A DNA stretch of 64,000 nucleotides from an uncultured Bacteroidota bacterium (GTDB lineage: Bacteria > Bacteroidota > Bacteroidia > Chitinophagales > Chitinophagaceae), in contig CALEZD010000098.1 of the NCBI GenBank assembly GCA_937928385.1, positions 1 to 64,000 on the forward strand, given 5' to 3'. The position numbers and the translations under genes are program-made. Positions 8,895 to 16,584 of this stretch are shown one piece after another; the first letter of the stretch is position 1; the number at the start of each line of letters is the position of its first letter. Under the pieces are notes generated by a model that saw only the letters and a program-made list of their open reading frames with translations, was not told where the DNA came from and ran no database searches.

Positions 8895-9029
8895 GGTGCG
8901 AAAATAGTCAATATTAGTTGTTAGTGGAAAGCTGTAAGACGTTGGTGGCAGTTATGGGTTTGTTATTTTGCCATAATGTATGGATAACAACCATATAAGA
9001 GTGAGCTCAAAAGTTGATTTTTATAGGAA

Positions 9030-9647
9030 TTATTTATAATCCTGCATTTTTACCTGCTCTTTGCAGAAGTAGTATTCGCGTATGTCGTTGGAAGCTACAA
9101 CTACAAGTTTGTTTTGCGTGTATTGTTCCATCCAGTCGCGGTATTGCTGTACGCCTTCATCGTCCAGGTTGGTGCAGGGTTCGTCCAGCAGCAGTACCGG
9201 GCAGTTGGTGAATATTGCCTGTGCCAGTTTTACCCTTTGTTTCATGCCCGATGAATAGTCACCTATTGGTTTGTCTTGTGCGTTTTGCAGGCCTGTGATA
9301 TTAATGACCTGCTGTATATCCAGCCCCGGGTATATGGGCTTGAAAGAAAAATGAAATTTCAAGAACTCGACCAGGGTAAATTCTTCTACAATTTCCTGCG
9401 AAGGGGCGGTGAAACTGATGTGGTGGTAGAGGTGTTCTGCAGCCAGTTTACCGCTATGGTTTTCGTACACCATTTTGCCTGCTGATGGTGCCTGCATACC
9501 CGCTATTATTCGCAGCAGGGTAGATTTGCCACTGCCATTAGGCCCCAATATGGCAAGAGTCCCGGGAGCGGCAAAATTCAAGTTGACGTCTTTAAATATC
9601 CAGTGGCGCTGAAAGCGTTTGCTTATATGCTCAAGATATATCTTCAT
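9030..9647 (-). CDS. ABC transporter ATP-binding protein, no permease nearby
   Basis: A 205-residue single ABC ATPase domain. Walker A GPNGSGKS is at residues 35-42, the signature YSSGMKQ at 131-137 and Walker B VLLLDEP at 151-157. The switch region reads VVVASNDIRE, so the usual H-loop histidine is replaced by Asn. Its first 17 bases overlap the end of lpxA, so it is translated with the lipid A genes. No membrane partner is encoded within the operon. It resembles small CcmA/YbbA-like ATPases. Substrate is unknown; lipid or envelope transport is only suggested by context. Confidence 0.85.
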   Translation of the reverse strand: MKIYLEHISKRFQRHWIFKDVNLNFAAPGTLAILGPNGSGKSTLLRIIAGMQAPSAGKMVYENHSGKLAAEHLYHHISFTAPSQEIVEEFTLVEFLKFHFSFKPIYPGLDIQQVINITGLQNAQDKPIGDYSSGMKQRVKLAQAIFTNCPVLLLDEPCTNLDDEGVQQYRDWMEQYTQNKLVVVASNDIREYYFCKEQVKMQDYK

Positions 9648-10431
9648 TGTGCCTGCTGATATATCCTTTCATGATACCGCGGCCTGTTTCGCGAATAAAG
9701 GTGATGATTTCATCCCGTTCGTCAGAAACAGGTATCTCCGTTTCTATTATGCTGAGGGCTTTGGAAGTATTGTATCCTCTAACAAACAGTATCCTGTATA
9801 TATCCAGTATATGGTTAATCTTGTCAATAGAATAGCCGCGGCGTTTTAAACCTACAGAGTTGACACCTACATAAGATAGAGGCTCGCGCGCAGCCTTTAC
9901 ATAAGGCGGTACATCCTTTCGCACCAGCGAACCGCCGGTAATGAAGGAATGTGAACCGATACGCACAAACTGCTGCACGGCGGTGAGGCCGGCCAGTATC
10001 ACATGGTCGCCCACAACAATGTGGCCTGCCAGCGTGGTGTTGTTGGAGAATACGCAATAGTCGCCTACTATACAATCGTGTGCAATGTGTGTGTACGCCA
10101 TAATAAGGCAGTTGTTGCCAATTACAGTCTTATTTCTGTCGGAAGTACCACGGTTGATGGTAACACACTCGCGGATGGTGGTATTATCGCCAATAACAAC
10201 TTTTGTATCCTCACCCTTGTACTTCAGGTCTTGCGGAATAGCTGATATCACCGAGCTTGGGAATATCCTGCAATTCTTACCAATACGGGCACCCTCCATA
10301 ATAGTCACATTACTACCTATCCAGGTCCCTTCACCTATTTCTACGTTTTTATGAACAGTAGTAAAGGGGTCAATTTTAACATTCGGGCCGATTTTAGCAT
10401 CGGGGTGTATGTATGTAAGCGGGTGTATCAT
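9631..10431 (-). CDS. lpxA: Acyl-ACP:UDP-N-acetylglucosamine O-acyltransferase
   Basis: A 266-residue cytosolic trimeric enzyme that puts the first 3-hydroxyacyl chain on UDP-GlcNAc in lipid A synthesis. It is made of left-handed beta-helix hexapeptide repeats (IHPDAKIGPNVKI, IGEGTWIGSNVTI and so on), then a helical tail. The block AYTHIAHDCIVGDYC carries the catalytic His. Length matches the family (about 260). The start overlaps the stop of lpxC/fabZ by 4 bases and its end overlaps the ABC ATPase gene, so translation of all three is coupled. Confidence 0.97.
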   Translation of the reverse strand: MIHPLTYIHPDAKIGPNVKIDPFTTVHKNVEIGEGTWIGSNVTIMEGARIGKNCRIFPSSVISAIPQDLKYKGEDTKVVIGDNTTIRECVTINRGTSDRNKTVIGNNCLIMAYTHIAHDCIVGDYCVFSNNTTLAGHIVVGDHVILAGLTAVQQFVRIGSHSFITGGSLVRKDVPPYVKAAREPLSYVGVNSVGLKRRGYSIDKINHILDIYRILFVRGYNTSKALSIIETEIPVSDERDEIITFIRETGRGIMKGYISRHNEDIS

Positions 10432-11891
10432 TTTTTGTCTTTTGGAACGATTTGAGCAACAAGTTCAGCTTCAGTAACAAGCTTATTGCCTACATATACC
10501 GAGCCACGCATTTCACATATTCCCCTGCGTATGGGGTTGAGCAATTCCAGTTTTAATATCAGCGTATCGCCGGGCAGTACCCGCTGCTTGAATTTTACTT
10601 TATCAATTTTCAGGAAATAGGTATCATAATTTTCGGGGTCGCTGTAATTGTTCAGCGCCAGTATACCACCTGTCTGCGCCAGTGCTTCTATCTGCAATAC
10701 GCCTGGCATAACCGGGTTGCCGGGAAAGTGCCCCTGGAAGAATTGTTCGTTGAAAGTGACATTCTTGATACCCACTACATGGTTATCGCTCAGCTCAATG
10801 ATTTTGTCTACCAGCAGGAAGGGGTATTTGTGCGGCAGTGACTTTTCTATCTGGGTTATATCATATATCGCTGCCTGGTTGGGGTCGTAATGCGGTACGT
10901 CAGACAGGTGTTTGTTTTTCTTGATGAACTGCTTGATTTTTTTAGCAAACTCCACATTGGAAGCATGCCCCGGGCGGCTGGCAATTATATGCGCCCTGAT
11001 AGAATGGCCCACAAGTGCCAGGTCGCCTACCACATCCAGCAGTTTGTGGCGTGCGGGCTCGTTGGTAAAATGGAGCTGTATATTATTCAATATGCCTTCT
11101 TGTTTTACCTGTATGTTCTTTTTGTTGAAGATGCCGGAAAGCCTGCTCAGTTCGTCATCGCTCACTACTTTATCTACCACTACTATGGCATTGCTTAGGT
11201 CGCCGCCTTTTATCAGGTTGTTGTCCAGCAAGTATTCCAACTCGTGCAGGAAACAGAAGGTACGGCAAGGTGCTATCTCATCTTTGAATTCTGATATATG
11301 CTTGAGCGTAGCGTGCTGTGTACCCAGTACCGGCGAATTAAAATCTATCAGTGTAGTTATCTGGTATTCGTTAGAGGGAACAGCCAGCATATCCACGTTT
11401 TTCACGGGGTCGTAGTAGTGAATATTGGAGTCAATGGCATATACTATGCGCTTGGCATCTTGCTCCAGTACACCTACGCTGTCTATCGCTTCAATGATTT
11501 GTTTGGAACTGCCGTCCATGATTGGGATTTCGGCCCCGTCGAGTTCTATCAGCACATTATCCACACCCATGCCCACCAATGCCGCCAGTACGTGTTCTAC
11601 CGTGCTTATGCGAACACCGTTCAGTTCCAGGGTAGTTCCGCGAGATGTGTCCACTACATAGTCCACATCCGCCTTTACAATCGGTTTTTCGGGCAGGTCT
11701 ATACGCTGAAAACGTATGCCATAACCGGGGTTAGCCGGTTTCATGGTCATGTTTACCCGTTGGCCGGTATGCAAACCGACACCCGGTAGTGTAACTGAAC
11801 CTCTTAACGTATGCTGATTCTGGGGTGTCGTATCTTGCTGCACAGTTACCGTTTTGTTCTTTATCTGTTTGATTAATAAATCTGCACTCAC
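10428..11891 (-). CDS. lpxC/fabZ: Bifunctional UDP-3-O-acyl-GlcNAc deacetylase / 3-hydroxyacyl-ACP dehydratase
   Basis: A 487-residue fusion typical of Bacteroidota. Residues about 27-325 are LpxC, the committed zinc deacetylase of lipid A synthesis: the zinc ligands are H100 (STVEHVLAAL), H282 and D286 (RHKLLDVVGD), and the catalytic His is about 309 (SRPGHASN). Residues about 340-487 are FabZ, the hot-dog dehydratase of fatty acid elongation, with H388 in GHFPGNPVMPGV and E402 in IEALAQTGG. Joining them may balance use of 3-hydroxyacyl-ACP between lipid A and phospholipid. The start is GTG, overlapping the lpxD stop as GTGA. About 26 extra N-terminal residues precede the LpxC core. Confidence 0.97.
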   Translation of the reverse strand: MSADLLIKQIKNKTVTVQQDTTPQNQHTLRGSVTLPGVGLHTGQRVNMTMKPANPGYGIRFQRIDLPEKPIVKADVDYVVDTSRGTTLELNGVRISTVEHVLAALVGMGVDNVLIELDGAEIPIMDGSSKQIIEAIDSVGVLEQDAKRIVYAIDSNIHYYDPVKNVDMLAVPSNEYQITTLIDFNSPVLGTQHATLKHISEFKDEIAPCRTFCFLHELEYLLDNNLIKGGDLSNAIVVVDKVVSDDELSRLSGIFNKKNIQVKQEGILNNIQLHFTNEPARHKLLDVVGDLALVGHSIRAHIIASRPGHASNVEFAKKIKQFIKKNKHLSDVPHYDPNQAAIYDITQIEKSLPHKYPFLLVDKIIELSDNHVVGIKNVTFNEQFFQGHFPGNPVMPGVLQIEALAQTGGILALNNYSDPENYDTYFLKIDKVKFKQRVLPGDTLILKLELLNPIRRGICEMRGSVYVGNKLVTEAELVAQIVPKDKK

Positions 11892-12961
11892 TTTTTTGAA
11901 GGGGTGTTTTTTTCGCTTAATAATGCTGATAATTCAGCAACCATCTTTTCCAGCTTAGTCAGCCTCTGTTGCAATTCGGGCAAATTTCTGAAAATTGCCT
12001 GACTTTTCAGCGCACTTTTATAATCGTAGGCGGGTGAGCCTGTTAAAGCCGTATTGGGTATGGTTACAGATTTTGCCAACCCGCTTTGTGCATTGATGCT
12101 GGTGTTATCCGCTATTTGTATATGGCCAACTATGCCTACCTGGCCGCCTATGACGCAGTTTTTACCTATTTTGGTGCTGCCCGATACACCTGTTTGCGCA
12201 GCTATTACGGTGTTTTCCCCAATATCTACATTGTGAGCTATCTGTATCAGGTTATCCAGTTTTACACCTTTGCGTAGAAAGGTAGAGCCCATAGTCGCGC
12301 GGTCTATCGTACAGTTGGCGCCTATTTCCACGTTATCTTCTATCACTACATTGCCTATCTGGGGTATTTTTTTGTAAGAGCCGTCTTTTTGTGGTGCAAA
12401 GCCAAAGCCATCGCTGCCAACAACGGTGCCGGAGTGTATAATGACGTTAGCGCCTATTTTACATGTGTCGTACACTTTTACACCGGCAAACAGGATACTT
12501 TGTTCACCTACTGTGGCTTCATCGCCCAGGTAGCAGCCGGGATATATTTTAGCACCATCTGCTACCTGTGCATACTCGCCTATATAAGCCAGGGCGCCAA
12601 TGTACACGTTATTGCCAATTTTAGCAGATGGTGATACATAGGCTGTGCTGTCTATACCTGTCTTGCCTTCGGTTGCTTTTATTTCATTGTATTTTTCCAG
12701 CAATAGTGCAAAGCTGCTGTATGCGTCTTTAACACGTATGAGGGTAGGGGATATTGGCTCTTCCAGTTGCAGCGACTCGTTGACGATAATTATCGATGCA
12801 TTGCTGCTATATAAGTATTCTTCATATTTGGGATTAGCTACAAAACTCAATGCATCCTCTGCAGCTTCTTCAATCTTAGCCACATGAGATATGGTTGCAT
12901 TGGGGTTGCCTTCTATTTTGCCTTGTATGAGCGCAGCTATTTGTTGTGCGGTAAATTGCAT
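11888..12961 (-). CDS. lpxD: UDP-3-O-acylglucosamine N-acyltransferase
   Basis: A 357-residue trimeric acyltransferase adding the second 3-hydroxyacyl chain in lipid A synthesis. An N-terminal uridine-binding domain (FTAQQIAALIQGKIEGNP, LSFVANPKYEEYLYSSNASI) is followed by hexapeptide beta-helix repeats (ISPSAKIGNNVYIG, GTVVGSDGFGFAP, IGANCTIDRATMG). The IAHNVDIG segment carries the catalytic His. A C-terminal helix (LPELQQRLTKLEKMV) forms the trimer tail. It overlaps lpxC/fabZ by 4 bases and lies 63 bases after the HD-domain gene. Confidence 0.97.
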   Translation of the reverse strand: MQFTAQQIAALIQGKIEGNPNATISHVAKIEEAAEDALSFVANPKYEEYLYSSNASIIIVNESLQLEEPISPTLIRVKDAYSSFALLLEKYNEIKATEGKTGIDSTAYVSPSAKIGNNVYIGALAYIGEYAQVADGAKIYPGCYLGDEATVGEQSILFAGVKVYDTCKIGANVIIHSGTVVGSDGFGFAPQKDGSYKKIPQIGNVVIEDNVEIGANCTIDRATMGSTFLRKGVKLDNLIQIAHNVDIGENTVIAAQTGVSGSTKIGKNCVIGGQVGIVGHIQIADNTSINAQSGLAKSVTIPNTALTGSPAYDYKSALKSQAIFRNLPELQQRLTKLEKMVAELSALLSEKNTPSKK

Positions 12962-13024
12962 GTTTTATTACTGATAAAAGCCCTGTAATTTACAATAAAC
13001 AATAATACTATTGCCGTTATTGCC

Positions 13025-14260
13025 TTAAAACAACTCATTTACGGGGTTGATATAACAAATGTAGTTCTTATGTACGGGCATTGCAAGGGCTTGGGTGACT
13101 ACGGGATTGTCTATTTCTGATATGTCCTTGACCGTGCCGTTTTTCATGGCGATGTTTATCCTTTCGTCGTTGATGTTGTAGGTGTCTTTGGTAGAAATGC
13201 CTGTACTTACGAAATAGCTCATCTCATCAGGTGTGGGATTAAATGCCATGACAGCCGCCTTTCTCTTTTCCTCAGCCAGGGCTTCTATGGGGTCAGATGT
13301 AAGAATGACTTTATAGAGCTTGCGATATTGCATCATACAGCACAATCGCGAAAGGATTTTGTCGCTGTGCCTGCACCATTCTTTTACTGATGCCAGTATG
13401 TCCACGTCATCCAGCATACAGAACTTTTCAAGGTGTATGGGGGAAGACTGAAAGTCTTCAAATGTGATATTATTGTACAGGAAATGGCTTAACGCAGGGC
13501 TGGCATATAGTTCTACGCCTTTCCTGGCGAGTTCTTTAGCTCTTTTTAGTATGTTGATAAGCAGCACTTCTGCGCCGAGCACGGTTTTGTGCAGGTATAC
13601 CTGCCAGTACATGAGCCGGCGGGCTATCACGAATTTTTCTACCGAATGCACGCCTTTTTCCTCCACCATCAACTGGTTGTTCTTTACAGTGAGCATGTTC
13701 AGAATCCTGTCGTAGCCGATAACGCCCTCGGACACGCCTGTATAAAAACTGTCCCTGTTCAGGTAGTCCATACGGTCCACATCCAACTGGCTGGAAACAA
13801 GCTGGTGCAGGTAGGGCTTTTCATAAGACTGGTCGAAGACACGGATGGCACCATCGAGCATACCGTCAAATTCACGGTTCAGTTCGTTCATGATCAGGCC
13901 TGACAGGTATTCGTGGGTAACACCCTCTACCAATGTATGTTCCAGTGCATGAGAAAACGGCCCGTGTCCTATATCGTGCATCAAAATAGCGATTCGTGCA
14001 GCCAGGCTTTCCTGTTCGGATATGATTACCCCTTTTGCCCTGAGTTCGTCCAGCGCCTTGCCCATGAGGTGTACAGCACCCAGCGAATGATGGAAACGGG
14101 TATGCACCGCGCCGGGATATACGAGATGTGCCGGCCCCATCTGCCTGATATACCGCAGGCGTTGAAACCACCTGTGGTCAATCAATTCCAGTATTTCGGG
14201 TTCGGGAAAACGTATAAATCCATATACCGGGTCGTTGACAATCTTACCCTTCATAGTCAT
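13025..14260 (-). CDS. HD-domain phosphohydrolase (dNTPase-like)
   Basis: A 411-residue cytosolic protein with a metal-dependent HD domain: H57 in HTRFHHSLG, H95-D96 in LMHDIGHGPFSHALEH and a later Asp in LDVDRMDYLNRDS. The N-terminal VHTRFHHSLGAVHLM and QLDVDRMDYLNRD blocks are those of the SAMHD1/dGTPase-like branch rather than signalling HD-GYP proteins. The substrate is unproven, but a nucleotide triphosphate is likely. It sits between PBP1A (25 bases) and lpxD (63 bases) on the same strand. Start at 14260 or the in-frame ATG at 14254. Confidence 0.88.
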   Translation of the reverse strand: MTMKGKIVNDPVYGFIRFPEPEILELIDHRWFQRLRYIRQMGPAHLVYPGAVHTRFHHSLGAVHLMGKALDELRAKGVIISEQESLAARIAILMHDIGHGPFSHALEHTLVEGVTHEYLSGLIMNELNREFDGMLDGAIRVFDQSYEKPYLHQLVSSQLDVDRMDYLNRDSFYTGVSEGVIGYDRILNMLTVKNNQLMVEEKGVHSVEKFVIARRLMYWQVYLHKTVLGAEVLLINILKRAKELARKGVELYASPALSHFLYNNITFEDFQSSPIHLEKFCMLDDVDILASVKEWCRHSDKILSRLCCMMQYRKLYKVILTSDPIEALAEEKRKAAVMAFNPTPDEMSYFVSTGISTKDTYNINDERINIAMKNGTVKDISEIDNPVVTQALAMPVHKNYICYINPVNELF

Positions 14261-14285
14261 AAAAATGCTGCTCCTCTTTTGTTAA

Positions 14286-16529
14286 TTACCACTCGCTGTC
14301 GGGAATGGTTGGTGCCCTCTCGCTGTTTTCCAAATCGAATGTGCCTTGCTGACCCCTATAGTTACTGCCTGAAGGGTCAATCATGACATCACATTCATTA
14401 TAGTCCTCCGGCTCTTCAAATTTAGCATCCGGCCTGATACCTAATGACGGGTCAGCATATACGCGCTGCATAAAATACGCCCATATAGGCAGGGCAGCGG
14501 CCGCGCCCTGCCCCAGGTTGGTTGTGCCAAAACGCAGGTAACGGTCGTCGCAACCCACCCAGGAGCCTGCCAGCAGCTGAGGGGTATAGCCTATAAACCA
14601 TGCATCTGCCTGGTTGTTGGTGGTACCTGTTTTGCCGGCTATCTCACCTTCCAGCTTGTACCTGTAACGTATCCTTTTTGCCGTACCAAAATCTACTACC
14701 CCCTGCATCATGCGCACCATTTTAAAAGCAGTATGCTTGTTTATCAATTCTTTTTGAGACGGTACGAAGCTCTTTAATACATTGCCGTCTTTGTCTTCTA
14801 TTTTGGTAATGAACAGGGGTTGTACATTAGTACCCCCTGTAGGGAACATGGTGTATGCCTGCAGCATTTCGTATAACGAAATGTCCGGTACACCGAGGGC
14901 TAACGAAGGCACTTTGTCAATATGGGCATCTACACCACATTTTTCTATGAAATCAGCAAAAGAGTTAATGCCTACTTGCTTGATAAGGTATAGCGCTGCG
15001 TTGTTGATAGATCCCGCCAATGCTTGTTTCATAGTCAATGGCCCTTTTTCTGAGCCGCCGGCATCATAATTAGCAATAGTAGGGAAACTTTGCGGGGCTG
15101 TGGAAACTATACCGCAGGGTGAATAGCCATTATCTACAGCCAGGCAATACAGCAGGGGCTTGATGGTAGAACCTACCTGCCTTCTCGTGTTTTTATTTAC
15201 GTGGTCGTATTGGAACCAGGTATGATTGATACCACCTACCCAGGCTTTTACCTCGCCTGTAAACGGATCCATAGCCATGAAGCCCGCCTGCAGCATCATC
15301 TTCATGTACTTGATGGAATCAATCGGTGTCATGGTGGTGTCTATTTCCTGGTTTTTATTCCAGGCAAAGACAGTCATATTAACAGGCTTGCGCATTTCGC
15401 TTATCACCTGTTCGTGCGACATGCCTTCATCTTTCAGCGCCTGGTATCTGGGGCTGGATTTAATAGCTGCATCCAGGTATTGCTTATACTCTTCCCATAC
15501 GCTACCGTCTTTATACCTGCGCTGGCTTATGAATAATTGCTGTATGTCTTTGATATGTTGCGCCACAGCTGCTTCTGCGTATTTCTGCATTTTTACATCC
15601 AGCGTGGTGTATATCTTCAGCCCGTCTTTGTAGATGTTATAAGGAGTGCCGTCGGCTTTCTTTATGTCTTTCAGTATTTCTTTTACATCCAGTTCTACTA
15701 TCTGCCTGAAGTAAGGGGCTATGCCATCGTGGTGGGTTACCTTGTGGTAGTTAAGCACAATAGGTTTCTTTTTCAGCTCGTGCGCTTCCTTTACTGTCAG
15801 GTAGCCATACTTGGCCATCTGGTCTATTACCGTGTTCCTGCGGCGTAGCGAGTTTTTAGGGTTGCGTTTAGGGTTGTAATAGGTACTGGCTTTCAACATG
15901 CCTATCAATACGCCTGCTTCTTCTACTTTTAGTTTATCAGGCGTTTTGTTGAAGAAGGTAAGGGATGCGTTCCTGATACCATATACATTGCTGCCAAAAG
16001 GTACGGTATTGAGGTATAGTGTGATGATTTCATTTTTAGTGAGCTGTTTTTCCAGTTTCACCGCCATTACCCATTCTTTCAGTTTATGAATAATCAGCTT
16101 GAAAATATTCCCTTCTTCCCTCGGGAACAGGTTTTTGGCCAACTGCTGTGTGATGGTACTGCCGCCACCTTCTTTACCCAATAATATCACCGCACGCAAT
16201 ACAGCCCTGCCGTCTACGCCCGAATGGTCGTAAAAACGTGAATCTTCAGTAGCTATAAGCGCATTAAAGACATTGGGCGATATTTCGTGGTATTCAGATG
16301 CAGAGCGGTCTTGTATATAGTAGCGCCCTATCAGTTCGCCATCAGTAGCATACAAGTCGGATGCAAGGGCGCTCTTCGGGTTTTCCAGCTCTTTCATAGA
16401 GGGCATATAACCCATCCAGCCGAGGTTGATAAACAGTATCAGCAGCAGGAATAAGCCTATTCCTGAAAAGAATAGAATCCATAATGCTTTTATTATCCGT
16501 CGCTTAAATGTTTTCTGCTGTACGCTCAC
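14286..16529 (-). CDS. Penicillin-binding protein 1A (bifunctional peptidoglycan synthase)
   Basis: A 747-residue class A PBP that polymerises glycan strands and cross-links them in the periplasm. One N-terminal membrane anchor (about residues 13-35) is followed by the GT51 domain with catalytic E95 in ATEDSRFYDHSG and GGSTITQQLAKN. The transpeptidase domain has the S-x-x-K motif at 454-457 (GSTIK), SIN at 507-509 and KTG at 633-635. All catalytic motifs are intact. The start is GTG. It is 25 bases before the HD-domain gene and 55 after the transglutaminase gene, placing it in the envelope operon. It is a mrcA/ponA-type gene; the exact paralogue name is not assignable. Confidence 0.95.
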   Translation of the reverse strand: MSVQQKTFKRRIIKALWILFFSGIGLFLLLILFINLGWMGYMPSMKELENPKSALASDLYATDGELIGRYYIQDRSASEYHEISPNVFNALIATEDSRFYDHSGVDGRAVLRAVILLGKEGGGSTITQQLAKNLFPREEGNIFKLIIHKLKEWVMAVKLEKQLTKNEIITLYLNTVPFGSNVYGIRNASLTFFNKTPDKLKVEEAGVLIGMLKASTYYNPKRNPKNSLRRRNTVIDQMAKYGYLTVKEAHELKKKPIVLNYHKVTHHDGIAPYFRQIVELDVKEILKDIKKADGTPYNIYKDGLKIYTTLDVKMQKYAEAAVAQHIKDIQQLFISQRRYKDGSVWEEYKQYLDAAIKSSPRYQALKDEGMSHEQVISEMRKPVNMTVFAWNKNQEIDTTMTPIDSIKYMKMMLQAGFMAMDPFTGEVKAWVGGINHTWFQYDHVNKNTRRQVGSTIKPLLYCLAVDNGYSPCGIVSTAPQSFPTIANYDAGGSEKGPLTMKQALAGSINNAALYLIKQVGINSFADFIEKCGVDAHIDKVPSLALGVPDISLYEMLQAYTMFPTGGTNVQPLFITKIEDKDGNVLKSFVPSQKELINKHTAFKMVRMMQGVVDFGTAKRIRYRYKLEGEIAGKTGTTNNQADAWFIGYTPQLLAGSWVGCDDRYLRFGTTNLGQGAAAALPIWAYFMQRVYADPSLGIRPDAKFEEPEDYNECDVMIDPSGSNYRGQQGTFDLENSERAPTIPDSEW

Positions 16530-16584
16530 TACGATTGGTTGTATTGTGGAAGCAAAGCTAAAAATTAATAATTATTCCTTTTCG

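Noticed and set aside
11298..11789. Open frame antisense to lpxC/fabZ
   Set aside because: Shadow frame of a well supported gene.
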